Source of the DNA: Marinomonas aquiplantarum | GTDB taxonomy: Bacteria; Pseudomonadota; Gammaproteobacteria; Pseudomonadales; Marinomonadaceae | Direction of reading: 5' to 3' | DNA: 64,000 nucleotides | NCBI RefSeq assembly: GCF_003314975.1 | Contig: NZ_QNRF01000003.1 | Span: 62,001 to 126,000, forward strand | Position numbers and translations under genes: made by a program | Part shown: positions 9,799 through 19,829 of the stretch, one piece after another | Position numbering within the stretch: the stretch's first letter is position 1 | Layout of the letters: every line of letters starts with the position of its first letter | Notes under the pieces: model-generated | The model's database searches: none | What the model was told of the DNA's origin: nothing | The model's input: the letters and a program-made list of their open reading frames with translations, nothing else

Positions 9799-11136
9799 TT
9801 AACCCTCTTTCTCGATTAGAGTTAGGCAACTACGAAGAATAGGACCGTATTCGAACTTACCAGAACAGCTGTAAGTACAAAGTGCTAAATCTTCATCGTC
9901 TAACTCAAGCGCACCTAGCTTTTGAGCTTGCTCTGTGTCATTCACCACCAATGCACGCAGCAATTGAGTTGGCAGAATGTCCATCGGAATCAAGCGCTCA
10001 AAGTTACCAAGTGGCAACATAGTACGGTCACTACCATTTGTTGTCGTCGACATTTCAAATGACTTCTTACCTGTCAGTTTAGAAATAAACACATTCATTA
10101 GAGAGTGTTTTTCTACACCGGCACGAAGGTAGTGCATCATTTGACGCTCACGCCCTTCACGCAATACAGAGACTTGATTATGGTAACGACCCAAGAAAGC
10201 AAAAGGACCAAACGCATTACGTCCAGACAATACCGAGCCAGAAACAATACGATTGTCATCATCAGACAATTCGCCTGCGGTTAGTTGCTCTAGACTTGCA
10301 CCAAGTTGAGTGCGAATCAAACGAGGGTTTTTAACCTGTGGTCCAGCTAATGCTACTACACGCTCAACACTTAACTCGCCAGTAACAAACAATTTACCGA
10401 TGGCAATTACGTCTTGGTAATTAATAGACCAAACCGTTTTCTTGTCACTTACAGGATCAAGTAAGTGGATGTGTGTTCCGGCTAGACCCGCTGGGTGTAC
10501 GCCTGCAAATTCTTCAACAGTCACATCAGACGTTGTTGGCACTTTAGCGCCTGGTGCTTTACAAACAAACACCTTACCTTCTGTCAAACGCGTCAGAACG
10601 GTCAAACCATCTGCAAACGCTTCCGCTTGCTCAGCTAAGACAACTTCTGGGTTCGCCGCCAATGGATTAGTGTCCATTGCCGTAACAAAGATAGAGTTCG
10701 GCGCAGTATCAACACCAGGAACTTTAGAGAAAGGGCGTGTACGGAACGCAGTCCACAATCCAGAATCAACTAGATTATCAACAACTTTACTACGCTCTAA
10801 CGATTTTAATTCTGATCCAGAATAAGCGGCAAAGGTTTCGGATTCGTCACCTTCTACATTAATCAGGATAGATTGAAATACACGTCGCTCACCGCGATTA
10901 ATCGCAGCGATGGTGCCAGAGGCCGGGGCAGTATACTTTACACCTTCCGTTTTTTTATCCGTAAAGATAACTTGCCCTTTCTTTACCTTATCCCCTTCCT
11001 GAACCAGCATGGTCGGTTTCATTCCATGATAGTCAGGACCGATCAAAGCAACTGTTTTTGCTGCTAACGTACTCTCAATCACTTGCTTGGGAGCACCTGC
11101 GATCGGAAGATCAAGGCCTTTTGTAATTTTATACAT
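9799..11136 (-). CDS. nqrA: Na+-NQR subunit A
   Basis: NqrA is the cytoplasmic ubiquinone-binding subunit, first gene of the operon. The start chosen is ATG at 11136, giving [14 protein letters not shown] and 445 aa, the usual length. An upstream in-frame ATG at 11166 adds ten residues unlike the family. The N-terminus has the biotinyl-lipoyl-like fold region [12 protein letters not shown], and the C-terminus resembles the RnfC core but lacks cysteine iron-sulfur motifs. A promoter-like sequence lies about 130 bases upstream. Confidence 0.96.
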   Translation of the reverse strand: MYKITKGLDLPIAGAPKQVIESTLAAKTVALIGPDYHGMKPTMLVQEGDKVKKGQVIFTDKKTEGVKYTAPASGTIAAINRGERRVFQSILINVEGDESETFAAYSGSELKSLERSKVVDNLVDSGLWTAFRTRPFSKVPGVDTAPNSIFVTAMDTNPLAANPEVVLAEQAEAFADGLTVLTRLTEGKVFVCKAPGAKVPTTSDVTVEEFAGVHPAGLAGTHIHLLDPVSDKKTVWSINYQDVIAIGKLFVTGELSVERVVALAGPQVKNPRLIRTQLGASLEQLTAGELSDDDNRIVSGSVLSGRNAFGPFAFLGRYHNQVSVLREGRERQMMHYLRAGVEKHSLMNVFISKLTGKKSFEMSTTTNGSDRTMLPLGNFERLIPMDILPTQLLRALVVNDTEQAQKLGALELDDEDLALCTYSCSGKFEYGPILRSCLTLIEKEG

Positions 11137-11275
11137 ATGTTCTGCCCAACAATAAATTGAACACAAAAGCGTAATGTGTCATTGCTTGCACCCCCCTCCG
11201 GGAAAGCATGTACAAGCGTTTAGCTAACGTAAAGATAGCTAAAAACACAAACTCACTTCACCTAAAAACCGACGT

Positions 11276-11304
11276 ATTATAATGATCATTGTCGACATTG
11301 ACCA
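11276..11304 (-). promoter_or_regulatory. Candidate nqr operon promoter
   Basis: On the minus strand a perfect -10 box TATAAT (11281-11276) lies 17 bases from TGGTCA (11304-11299), which matches four of six -35 positions. The spacer contains the palindrome AATGATCATT, a possible operator. The transcript would have a leader of about 130 bases before nqrA. Confidence 0.5.
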
Positions 11305-11503
11305 GCGTAACGCACCGCCTTTGAGCAGCAAGTTTGATCGAAAACTACGAGTTTTTTCTCATTCGTCTATTTTCCGTACAAAAAATAGGCCTTTTTTTGT
11401 TGGTTTATCACCACGGAAATTCTATCGACCTATTGTTATCCATAAACAAAGCAATCCAAAGGCGACTTTTTTCAGTATAGAAAAAAGCATTCTGATTGCT
11501 AAG

Positions 11504-11532
11504 TTGATATAGCAGAACGAAACCGCCACAAT
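11504..11532 (+). promoter_or_regulatory. Candidate folX-mfd promoter
   Basis: TTGATA (five of six -35 positions) is separated by 17 bases from CACAAT (four of six -10 positions), about 50 bases before the folX start. Confidence 0.35.
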
Positions 11533-11579
11533 ATTGCTTACTTATAAATAGTAGGCTCACAAACACGGAAGCAAAATTT

Positions 11580-11948
11580 ATGATCAAACCTGACGCTCAG
11601 ATTCATATTAGTAATTTACGCCTACGAACCTTTATTGGATTCAATGAATCCGAAAAAACCAACAAACAAGATGTCGTGATCAACGCTTGGATACACTACC
11701 CTGCCGATCAAGCTTACAATACGGATGATGTTGAAAACGCAGTTAACTATCGAACCATCTGCAAACAAATGATAGCTCACACTGAAAATAATCGCTTTTT
11801 ATTGCTGGAAAAGCTAACAGCAGATTTATTGGAAATTTGCATGTCGCCCAGTCATGTTACCTTTGCCAAGGTAGAAGTGGCCAAGCCACACGCGTTAAGA
11901 TTTGCCGACTCTGTTTCTTTAACCCTCTCCGCTACTCGAGACAAATAA
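11580..11948 (+). CDS. folX: Dihydroneopterin triphosphate 2'-epimerase
   Basis: The 122-aa protein belongs to the FolB/FolX family of small tunnel-fold enzymes. Its sequence follows FolX more than FolB: ISNLRLRTFIGFNESEKTNKQ, VINAWIHYPADQA, NYRTICKQMIAH, ENNRFLLLEKLTADLL and HALRFADSVSLTLS all have clear counterparts in FolX, which epimerises dihydroneopterin triphosphate to the monapterin form. The catalytic glutamate in LLEKL and the lysine in the AKPHALR region are present. It stops just before mfd and probably shares its promoter. Confidence 0.88.
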   Translation: MIKPDAQIHISNLRLRTFIGFNESEKTNKQDVVINAWIHYPADQAYNTDDVENAVNYRTICKQMIAHTENNRFLLLEKLTADLLEICMSPSHVTFAKVEVAKPHALRFADSVSLTLSATRDK

Positions 11949-11954
11949 CCTCCA

Positions 11955-14900
11955 ATGACACAAAACATGTCCATTACTCTAAAGCCGGGATTCAAAAACC
12001 ACATCCAAGGTCTAGAAGGCAGCCGCAAAGCCCTGCAACTTCTCGCCATATCGGCACAATACAACACCCCCATCCTTTATATGGCCGATACTGTTGCCGA
12101 GCTCAATGAGCTGGAAGATGAAATTCACTTTCTGAAAACCTCACAACAACAGGTGCTTAGATTCAGTGATTGGGAAACTTTACCGTACGACGCCTTCTCT
12201 CCTCATCAGGACATCATCTCGCAACGACTCGAAACGCTTGCCAAAATTAATGAGAGCAACAGCCCGATCATACTGGCCACAGTCGCCTCCTGTATGATTC
12301 GCTTATGTCCGAAGCAACACCTTGATAGAGAGCGCTTTCATCTAAAAGAAGGTCAACAGCTGCCAGTCGAAACATTAGCAGATAAATTAAGCAAAGCCGG
12401 TTATTTAAATGTAGACACTGTGCATGAACATGGTGAGTTCGCGATTCGCGGCGCACTCATGGACATCTTTCCGACTGGCGCAGAGAACCCGATCCGCATT
12501 GACTGGTTTGACAACGACATTGACTCTATTCGTTGGTTTGACCCAGAAACCCAGCGCAGTATTAATAAATTCACAGAAATTAACATGCTGCCGGCAAAAG
12601 AATTCCCAACCACCAGCCAAAGCATTCAGCACTTTCGTCAAGCGTTCCGAGAACGATTCGACGTAGACCCTCTGGCATGCCCAATTTATCAAGACATTTC
12701 CAGTGGCCTAATGCCAGCAGGCATTGAATATTATCTCCCCTTATTTTTCGAACAAACGTCAAGTCTATTCGACTACCTGAATAAGGATACGTTAATCATC
12801 CGCTCTGATGTCTTCAATGAACAACTAGCCAGTGTGCAATTGGACTTTCGTAGTCGCCACGAATCGTTAAGCTACAACATAGAACGACCTATCTTGACGC
12901 CAGACGAAGTAACATTAAAAGAAGACGAAGTATTCAGCCTGCTTAATCAGTTCAGTAATGTCATCTTTTCTGCGCAAGGCGATCACCCACAATATCAAGC
13001 GATAGACGACGTTAAAATTGACTCTAAAGCGGACGACCCGTTAGCAAAATTAACGCACTATTTAAACGCGACCCAAAATCGAACCTTGATTGTGGCGGAA
13101 TCAGCAGGGCGACGAGAAGCTTTGCTCGACCTTCTCAAAAAACATCAAATCGCCCCAAAACAAGTCAATGATTGGGCCGACTTCATACAGACAGACCACC
13201 CCCTCGCGATTACCGAAGGTCGAATAGGAAGAGGCTTCTCCATTTTAAATGATGTCTCCCTGATTCCTGAGAGCGACATTCTTGGGGAACGGGTTTCCCA
13301 ACACCGACGTCGTAATAAACAACAGAACATCAGTGAAGACGCCATCATTCGTAACCTTACGGAGTTGCGCATGAATGCACCTGTGGTTCACATTGACCAT
13401 GGTGTCGGACGCTATCTTGGCCTGACCAATTTAGAGATTGATGGTCAAGAAACCGAACTGCTAACGCTTGGCTACGCCAACGACGCTAAGCTTTATGTTC
13501 CAGTTTCCTCATTGCAACTTATTTCCCGTTACACCGGTGCCGACGAAGATACCGCGCCACTACATAAATTGGGCACGGACAAATGGAGCGTAGCCAAACA
13601 GAAAGCGGCCGAAAAAGCCCGTGACACGGCCGCTGAACTACTGGAAATTTATGCCAAGCGTGAATCCAAAATAGGCCATAATTTTGCCAAACCAGATGAC
13701 CAATATGAGATCTTTTCAGCGGGCTTCCCTTTTGAAGAAACCCCAGATCAACAAATGGCCATTGATGCCGTCATACAAGACATGTCAGCCAAAAAGGCCA
13801 TGGACAGATTGGTTTGTGGTGATGTGGGCTTTGGTAAAACCGAAGTCGCCATGCGCGCGGCCTTTTTAGCCGTGCAGGATGGCAAGCAAGTCGCTGTGTT
13901 AGTGCCCACCACCCTACTTGCTCAACAACATTACGAGAATTTCTGTGACCGCTTTGCCGATTGGCCGGTCGAAATCGAACTCTTGTCTCGCTTCCGTTCG
14001 GGCAAACAAACCACCGCCGCCATTGATCGCTTAGAAGACGGCAAAGCTGACATTGTGGTTGGCACACACAAATTGATCCAAGGTGACATTCGATTTGCCA
14101 ATTTAGGCCTGGTCATCATTGATGAAGAGCATCGATTTGGGGTGAAACAGAAAGAGCAATTTAAGACCCTCAGATCAGAAGTCGATATCCTGACCCTAAC
14201 CGCCACTCCGATTCCACGGACGCTTAACATGTCCCTATCTGGCATTCGCGACTTGTCTATTATTGCCACCCCACCAGCCAAACGCTTGTCGGTTAAAACC
14301 TTCGTTAAGCAAAAAGACGAACATCAGGTGAAAGAAGCCATTTTACGAGAGCTGCACCGCGGTGGTCAGGTGTACTACCTACACAATGAAGTACAAACCA
14401 TTCAAAAAGCCGCAGAAGAATTAGAAGCGCTTATTCCAGAAGCTCGAATAATGGTTGGTCATGGTCAAATGCGCGAGCGAGAACTGGAGCAGGTAATGTC
14501 TGACTTCTATCACAAACGCGCCAATGTGTTGGTTTGCTCGACCATTATCGAAACCGGCATCGACATCCCTAACGCCAACACCATCATTATTGAGCGAGCG
14601 GATAAGTTTGGTTTAGCACAATTGCACCAATTACGTGGCCGGGTTGGTCGATCACACCATCAAGCCTACGCTTACTTATTGACGCCAAACGATCGCAAAG
14701 TCACCTCAGATGCCGAGAAACGCCTCGAAGCCATCAGTTTGGCTGATACACTCGGCGCTGGTTTCACTCTGGCAACCCACGATTTAGAAATTCGTGGTAC
14801 AGGGGAATTATTGGGTGACGGACAAAGCGGTCATATTGAACACGTTGGCTTCTCACTCTTTATGGAAATGCTGGATCGTGCGGTGAAATCCCTGAAAAAT

Positions 14901-15368
14901 GGCGAGTCGCCTGATGTCGATATCTCAACGCCTGCGCAAACCGACATCAACCTGCGCGTGCCAGCACTGATCCCAGAGGATTACCTAGGCGATGTACATT
15001 CGCGCTTGATTTTGTACAAGCGTATCGCTAACGCCAGCACCAGCGAAGAGCTAAAAGATTTGCAAGTAGAAATGATTGATCGCTTTGGGTTATTACCCGA
15101 TGCCACTAAGAATTTGTTCCGCCAGACGGAAATAAAGCTAAAAGCCGAACAACTTGGCATTAATAAAATTGAAGCAAACGCAAAAGAAGGTAAAATCTTC
15201 TTTAATAGTAAAACGCCTGTTGACCCAATGAAGTTAATCAGCCTGATTCAGAAAAAGCCAGAGACCTACAAACTGGCTGGTTCGGATACTCTTAAGTTCC
15301 TTGCCAATATGAACAGCTCTGAAGATCGCTTCCAACAGACCACAAAAACGTTGGAATTATTACATTGA
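11955..15368 (+). CDS. mfd: Transcription-repair coupling factor
   Basis: Mfd removes RNA polymerase stalled at DNA damage and recruits UvrA. The 1137-aa length is usual. Domains in order are the UvrB-like N-terminus (to about residue 330), the RNA polymerase-interacting domain with HIDHGVGRYLGL (about 476-487), the RecG-like translocase with Walker A GDVGFGKTEVA (about 620) and DEEH in IIDEEHRFGV, the helicase C domain with RGRVGRS, and the C-terminal regulatory domain starting near residue 990. The Shine-Dalgarno sequence is weak. The stop TGA overlaps the TTG start of the next gene. Confidence 0.97.
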   Translation: MTQNMSITLKPGFKNHIQGLEGSRKALQLLAISAQYNTPILYMADTVAELNELEDEIHFLKTSQQQVLRFSDWETLPYDAFSPHQDIISQRLETLAKINESNSPIILATVASCMIRLCPKQHLDRERFHLKEGQQLPVETLADKLSKAGYLNVDTVHEHGEFAIRGALMDIFPTGAENPIRIDWFDNDIDSIRWFDPETQRSINKFTEINMLPAKEFPTTSQSIQHFRQAFRERFDVDPLACPIYQDISSGLMPAGIEYYLPLFFEQTSSLFDYLNKDTLIIRSDVFNEQLASVQLDFRSRHESLSYNIERPILTPDEVTLKEDEVFSLLNQFSNVIFSAQGDHPQYQAIDDVKIDSKADDPLAKLTHYLNATQNRTLIVAESAGRREALLDLLKKHQIAPKQVNDWADFIQTDHPLAITEGRIGRGFSILNDVSLIPESDILGERVSQHRRRNKQQNISEDAIIRNLTELRMNAPVVHIDHGVGRYLGLTNLEIDGQETELLTLGYANDAKLYVPVSSLQLISRYTGADEDTAPLHKLGTDKWSVAKQKAAEKARDTAAELLEIYAKRESKIGHNFAKPDDQYEIFSAGFPFEETPDQQMAIDAVIQDMSAKKAMDRLVCGDVGFGKTEVAMRAAFLAVQDGKQVAVLVPTTLLAQQHYENFCDRFADWPVEIELLSRFRSGKQTTAAIDRLEDGKADIVVGTHKLIQGDIRFANLGLVIIDEEHRFGVKQKEQFKTLRSEVDILTLTATPIPRTLNMSLSGIRDLSIIATPPAKRLSVKTFVKQKDEHQVKEAILRELHRGGQVYYLHNEVQTIQKAAEELEALIPEARIMVGHGQMRERELEQVMSDFYHKRANVLVCSTIIETGIDIPNANTIIIERADKFGLAQLHQLRGRVGRSHHQAYAYLLTPNDRKVTSDAEKRLEAISLADTLGAGFTLATHDLEIRGTGELLGDGQSGHIEHVGFSLFMEMLDRAVKSLKNGESPDVDISTPAQTDINLRVPALIPEDYLGDVHSRLILYKRIANASTSEELKDLQVEMIDRFGLLPDATKNLFRQTEIKLKAEQLGINKIEANAKEGKIFFNSKTPVDPMKLISLIQKKPETYKLAGSDTLKFLANMNSSEDRFQQTTKTLELLH

Positions 15369-16279
15369 AAAAATTAGCCCTTACTCTCTTTACGCTGCTT
15401 TTTATCAGTAGTCCAAGTCAAGCGATTGATGAGCCCATCGACCCGGATACGGCCAGAGCTTATGAAGGTTACATCGTTACCTTTATTTGGCCAGATGATC
15501 AAACCAGTGAGCAAATTGACTATAAAAACATTCTCTCTACGGAAGGCTTATTACGCCTTGAGGAAGCACCAATCGATGCATCGACCTCGACCGAGGATAC
15601 ACCAACCGATGTGACACAAAATACCGAAAACGAACCGACAAGCCAGCCTGGCTTACCTGAGCCGTTCGTGAAAATAGCGGAGAAATTAGGACGGAACGTT
15701 CGTATTTTATCGAACCAACAATGGACACTGATATTTAGACACCCAGGCGACACAATTGAGAAATCTTTTCACAGTGAAGAAATAAAAGACGGTTACCCTG
15801 AGTTAACCGGTGACATTCGCATCAAACTCGGCCGTTACTTGGAGTCAGACATTCAATACAAACACTTTTTGTTTGATAGCTTCACCCAACCGGATACCTC
15901 CCTGCCCGTTGAAGAGAACCAAAACAGCCTATTCTTTTCTAGTAAAGAGCCTAATAAAGAGCCTAGTAAAGAGCATAATCAAGAAGCCGAACTGACTCGC
16001 TCAGGAGATTTAAAAGCATTTGAGCCTGCGCTTGTTTTAACCCTCGACATGCGCAACAAGACGGCCAGTAAAAAGCTCAACTATTTGGACCACCCAACCA
16101 TCGGTAGCTTGCTGTATTTTCAACCGTTAGACTTAGAAGAAGCGGTTGAAAAAATCGCCCTTAAAACCATGTCGCCAGAAACAGGCCAGAGTCTTACCTT
16201 TGATACCTTAAACAGCACCAATGAGCTTACTCGACCTCAGGCCATCACAGCACCACTGCAAATCGCGCCAAGTGAGTAG
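15365..16279 (+). CDS. csiV: CsiV-like exported protein
   Basis: The 304-aa product starts at TTG (15365) inside the stop of mfd (ATTGA), which points to translational coupling. A signal peptide MKKLALTLFTLLFISSPSQA is clear. The rest fits the CsiV family of peptidoglycan-binding proteins: a short N-terminal segment ending in YEGYIVTFIW, a variable acidic linker, and an end including KTASKKLNYLDHPTIGSLLYFQPL. In Vibrio CsiV links stress and septation. A low-complexity SKEPNKEPSKEHNQE repeat lies near residue 200. The csiV name is by family resemblance. Confidence 0.75.
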   Translation: MKKLALTLFTLLFISSPSQAIDEPIDPDTARAYEGYIVTFIWPDDQTSEQIDYKNILSTEGLLRLEEAPIDASTSTEDTPTDVTQNTENEPTSQPGLPEPFVKIAEKLGRNVRILSNQQWTLIFRHPGDTIEKSFHSEEIKDGYPELTGDIRIKLGRYLESDIQYKHFLFDSFTQPDTSLPVEENQNSLFFSSKEPNKEPSKEHNQEAELTRSGDLKAFEPALVLTLDMRNKTASKKLNYLDHPTIGSLLYFQPLDLEEAVEKIALKTMSPETGQSLTFDTLNSTNELTRPQAITAPLQIAPSE

Positions 16280-16312
16280 CGCTTCCAGCTGATCTCACCG
16301 CGTTAAAGGCGA

Positions 16313-16348
16313 GGTTTGTCTTGCTGTTCATGCACGACAAGACAAACC
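16313..16348. terminator. Hairpin between convergent csiV and response regulator genes
   Basis: GGTTTGTCTTG and CAAGACAAACC form a perfect 11-bp stem around a 14-base loop. No long T run follows, so it may slow transcription or protect mRNA ends rather than act as a strong terminator. Confidence 0.5.
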
Positions 16349-16363
16349 GCCAAACTCTCACCA

Positions 16364-17002
16364 TCAATCAATCAATTCGTGCTCTAGGGCGTATTTGATT
16401 AAGCCTGCTGAAGTATGAATGTCCAATTTATTCTTGAGATTCTGACGGTGAGTTTCTACTGTTCTCACACTGATGGATAAAGACTGGGCAATTTCTTTAT
16501 TGGACAAACCAATAGCCACTTCTTTCAGCACCGCCACTTCACGCTTGGTTAATTCTTCATAACCTTTCGATTCCGTCTCGGTAGTGGGTGAAAACAAAGA
16601 ATCAGAAGCACCGGAGCTGAAATACGTTCCGCCCTGGTAAACCGTATTAATCGCCTGAACCAATTCCTCTGAAGACACGTCTTTAAGTATGTAGCCATTG
16701 GCACCAGATTGAATCAAAGACAAAATATACTCTTTATCATGATGCATACTGAGCATCAAAATTTTAACGCTTGGTAGCTCAGCCTTAAAACGCTTAGTGG
16801 CTTCTAAGCCATTTAACACTGGCATAGAAACATCCATTAAAATCAGATCAGGCTTGGCATCATGAGCCTTTTCTAAGGCTTCCAAACCATTTGAAGCTGT
16901 CCCTATGATGTCAATATTATCTTCCAATTCTAGACGAGCCTGCAGCCCATCCAATACCAACATATGATCATCAACTAAGAGAACGCGGATTTTTTTTGTC
17001 AT
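16364..17002 (-). CDS. NarL/FixJ-type response regulator
   Basis: The 212-aa regulator has a receiver domain with the phosphoacceptor Asp57 (LILMDVSMP), acidic pair DD at 11-12 and Lys near 106, then a LuxR-type helix-turn-helix (ELTKREVAVLKEVAIGLSNKEIA ... SVRTVETHRQNLKNKL). It is encoded 24 bases after a histidine kinase and next to a TRAP transporter on the same strand. Control of the transporter by sensed substrate is a fair inference from this arrangement. Confidence 0.92.
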   Translation of the reverse strand: MTKKIRVLLVDDHMLVLDGLQARLELEDNIDIIGTASNGLEALEKAHDAKPDLILMDVSMPVLNGLEATKRFKAELPSVKILMLSMHHDKEYILSLIQSGANGYILKDVSSEELVQAINTVYQGGTYFSSGASDSLFSPTTETESKGYEELTKREVAVLKEVAIGLSNKEIAQSLSISVRTVETHRQNLKNKLDIHTSAGLIKYALEHELID

Positions 17003-17025
17003 TGTTATCGCTCTTTTTTGACTTG

Positions 17026-18381
17026 CTAAAATTGTTTTTCTAGGGGCAATGAAGCATGCACCTTAGTACCCTTGCCACGCTGAGACTCCAATATAAAATC
17101 ACCGCCAATCAACTCTAAGCGTTCACGCATATTGATCAGTCCAATGCCAGAAGACGATTCCCCTTTATCGGCAAAGCCTCGACCATCATCCAAACACTCA
17201 AACACAATATGTCGATCAGATTGCCATACTTGCAATTCAATAAGATTGGCATGGGCGTGCTTTTCAATGTTGGTTAACGACTCCTGAGTAAGCCGATACA
17301 AAGTAATCTCAATTTCGTCCGGTATCTTAGTCGATACCTGAAAATGATAGACCACATCAATCCCTGTGCGCTCAGTAAATTGATCGATTAAGGCTTTTAA
17401 TGCGGTGTCTAGACCAAGATCATCCAACAGAGTTGGGCGCAAATTATGCGAGATTTGCCGTACTTCATTAATCGTCTGACCAATAACATCACTGGCCTTA
17501 GCCAACTCTAATTGCACTATGTCTTTATCATGCTCTCGCTTCAACTTTTTGCCCGCAAGTTCAATGCGAAACTTACAGCTCACTAACAACTGATTGATTC
17601 CATCATGCAATTCACGAGAGAAACCTCGACGTTCATTCACCTGCAAACGCATAAAGCGCTGTGCCACTTCTTTCAAACGGGAGTCGGCTAATTTATGCTC
17701 ATGAAGGTTGATCGCCAACCCCAGTAAAATCACCAATATAACCGTGATCACAACGACTATAATGACACTGATAAAACTGCGCTGAATATTGTCATTCATG
17801 ATTGCTTGGGTTTTGGCCAACTCAGCATAAACATCGTCTAAGTATAAGCCAGTGCCCATCATCCAACCCCAACGATCAATCGCTACGACGTAACCAATCT
17901 TATCCTCTTGAATCATCAGTGGTGGTTTTTCCCAAATATATCTATGGTAGCCCCCACCTGCTTGCGCCGCCTTAATAAGACCTTGAATCAAATAATTGCC
18001 GGAGCGATCCTGAAACTCCCACAGATTCTTCCCCACAAAATCTGGCTGAGTAGGATGCACTAAATTCACCCCAGTCATTTCATAAGCAAAAAAGTAACCG
18101 TCGTCTTCATAACTCAAGTTAGCCAAAATATCCTTTACCTGAGATTGAGCTTCTTGCTCTGTTAAAGCCATATTTTCAAGTATTGGTGAAATCGCCGACA
18201 TAGCAATATTGACGTGATTTTTTAAGGCGAGCTTTTTGGCACTGACCAGATTATATTCATAGATGGAAAGCTCTTGGGAAGCCAAGTCTCGGGCAGACTG
18301 CAAACCCAAGTAGGTAATAATGGTGGTCGCAACGATAAGAGGGGCGATGGCAAGTAGGATGATTTTACTTTTTAAACCCAC
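17026..18381 (-). CDS. Cache-domain sensor histidine kinase
   Basis: The kinase (451 aa from GTG at 18381, which has AAGGTGG upstream; another GTG at 18426 lacks such a site) has an N-terminal membrane helix, an extracytoplasmic single Cache domain (about residues 40-185, with DDGYFFAYEMTGVNLVHP), a second helix (about 200-225), a HisKA_3 dimerisation domain with RELHDGINQLL carrying the phosphoacceptor His, and a HATPase_c domain (NIEKHAHAN, DDGRGF, GIGLINMRER). This layout matches sensors of small organic acids. It is paired with the response regulator downstream. Ligand is unknown. Confidence 0.9.
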   Translation of the reverse strand: MGLKSKIILLAIAPLIVATTIITYLGLQSARDLASQELSIYEYNLVSAKKLALKNHVNIAMSAISPILENMALTEQEAQSQVKDILANLSYEDDGYFFAYEMTGVNLVHPTQPDFVGKNLWEFQDRSGNYLIQGLIKAAQAGGGYHRYIWEKPPLMIQEDKIGYVVAIDRWGWMMGTGLYLDDVYAELAKTQAIMNDNIQRSFISVIIVVVITVILVILLGLAINLHEHKLADSRLKEVAQRFMRLQVNERRGFSRELHDGINQLLVSCKFRIELAGKKLKREHDKDIVQLELAKASDVIGQTINEVRQISHNLRPTLLDDLGLDTALKALIDQFTERTGIDVVYHFQVSTKIPDEIEITLYRLTQESLTNIEKHAHANLIELQVWQSDRHIVFECLDDGRGFADKGESSSGIGLINMRERLELIGGDFILESQRGKGTKVHASLPLEKQF

Positions 18382-18456
18382 GAAACCACCTTCTTTTATT
18401 ATTTGATGCCATGTACAAGTAAGCACACCGCATGATATCGGTTAAATTAGAGGCGA

Positions 18457-18480
18457 AAAGCGGGTCAAAAACCCGCTTCT
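18457..18480 (-). terminator. Terminator after the TRAP operon
   Basis: AAGCGGGT-CAAAA-ACCCGCTT is an 8-bp stem; on the minus strand TTTT follows the hairpin. It lies between dctM and the kinase gene and separates the two transcription units at least in part. Confidence 0.7.
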
Positions 18481-18506
18481 GCATCATGCTTATGAACAGC
18501 TAAAGT

Positions 18507-19802
18507 TTAGTTCATTCCATACCAGCCAGGGAATACCATAATGCTGGCCAAAACAAGAATTTGAATCAATATAAACGGTGTCACCCCTTTATAGATGTCC
18601 GTGGTTCTAACCGAGCTGGGAGCAACCCCTTTCAAATAAAACAAACTGAATCCGAAAGGTGGCGTCAAGAAAGACGTCTGTAAATTCATCGCAATCAAAA
18701 TCGCAAACCAAATCATGTTAATGCCTAAAGCCTCTGCAACAGGCGCTAGAATTGGCACAATAATGAACGCAATCTCGACAAAATCAATAAAGAAGCCCAG
18801 TATCAAAATGGCGATCATGGCTAAAATGATAAAGCCCCACTTCTCACCCGGTAAACTCAACAAAGCCTCTTCCACTATGTAGTCGCCGCCGGTGTAACTA
18901 AAGGCCATCGAAAAAGCGGTCGCCCCCATCAAAATAGCAAACACCATCGCGGTTACTTTAACCGTTTCGAGTCCACTGTCGTACAGCATTTTCCAACTAA
19001 ACTGACGATAGATTAACGCCAAAATAATCGCACCAACACCACCTAACGCCGAGGACTCAGTTGGCGTCGCAATACCAGTAAATATGGAACCCAATACAAT
19101 CAATACCAAAGCCAAAGGAGGAATAATGGCTTTTAAGGCGCTGCGAATTTGTTGCGCGCGAGTTTCCTTATCCAAATCCTGAGGCATCGCTGGTGCCATA
19201 TCAGGGTTCAAAAAGGTTAAAATCAAAATATACGCTATGTAGCAACCAATCAGCACCATGCCCGGCATAAGAGCCGCTTGAAACAAATCCCCTACCGGAA
19301 TTCCCAGCACATCACCGAGAATAATCAAAATAATCGACGGTGGAATGATTTGTCCTAAAGTACCTGAAGCGCAAATCGTGCCACACGCTAAGGACTTGTT
19401 GTAGTTGTACTTCAGCATGACCGGCAAAGAGATCAATCCCATGGCCACGACACTCGCTCCCACTACCCCTGTTGACGCCGCTAACAAAGCACCAACCAAA
19501 ATAGTCGAAATAGCCAGACCACCTCGGACACCACCAAACAGTTTGCCCATGGCTTCAAGTAACTGTTCAGCCAATCGTGTCTTCTGCAACACGATGCCCA
19601 TAAAGACAAACAGAGGCACAGCCATCATAACTGTATTTTCCATATAGCTCTGGATACGGAACGGCATAAAGGCAAACATATCAAAACCTTCGGCAAAGAC
19701 ACCAAAGATCAAAGCAATACCACCAAAGGTAAAAGCAACAGGGAAGCCCAGCAATAGCATTACTAGAGCAACAAAAAACATGATTATACCAATCATAAAC
19801 AA
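18507..19802 (-). CDS. dctM: TRAP transporter large membrane subunit (DctM)
   Basis: This 431-aa protein has about twelve membrane helices and is the sodium-coupled transport subunit of a tripartite TRAP system. Typical stretches are LLLGFPVAFTFGGIALIFG near the start, GVVGASVVAMGLISLPVML, LGQIIPPSIILIILGD and the C-terminal FLTPPFGFSLFYLKG. It follows dctQ by 27 bases and ends the operon dctP-dctQ-dctM. The substrate cannot be told from this subunit. Confidence 0.94.
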   Translation of the reverse strand: MFMIGIIMFFVALVMLLLGFPVAFTFGGIALIFGVFAEGFDMFAFMPFRIQSYMENTVMMAVPLFVFMGIVLQKTRLAEQLLEAMGKLFGGVRGGLAISTILVGALLAASTGVVGASVVAMGLISLPVMLKYNYNKSLACGTICASGTLGQIIPPSIILIILGDVLGIPVGDLFQAALMPGMVLIGCYIAYILILTFLNPDMAPAMPQDLDKETRAQQIRSALKAIIPPLALVLIVLGSIFTGIATPTESSALGGVGAIILALIYRQFSWKMLYDSGLETVKVTAMVFAILMGATAFSMAFSYTGGDYIVEEALLSLPGEKWGFIILAMIAILILGFFIDFVEIAFIIVPILAPVAEALGINMIWFAILIAMNLQTSFLTPPFGFSLFYLKGVAPSSVRTTDIYKGVTPFILIQILVLASIMVFPGWYGMN

Positions 19803-19829
19803 CCTACAAGTTTAAAATGGTGACAAGGA

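Larger units (their letters stand above)
11137..11579. other. Divergent control region between nqrA and folX
   Basis: This 443-base stretch separates nqrA (minus) from folX (plus). It contains candidate promoters for each direction, listed separately, a G-rich run GGAGGGGGG on the minus strand about 60 bases before nqrA, and the palindrome AATGATCATT within the nqr promoter spacer. An open frame at 11282-11512 on the plus strand has no Shine-Dalgarno sequence and reads like chance translation. Confidence 0.6.

Noticed and set aside
11282..11512. 76-codon open frame in the nqrA-folX gap
   Set aside because: No ribosome-binding site, odd composition, and it overlaps the candidate nqr promoter. 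It looks like a chance frame.
15950..15990. Short tandem repeat in csiV (AAAGAGCCTAxTA units)
   Set aside because: It encodes a KEP-type linker in frame, is brief, and is a common low-complexity feature.
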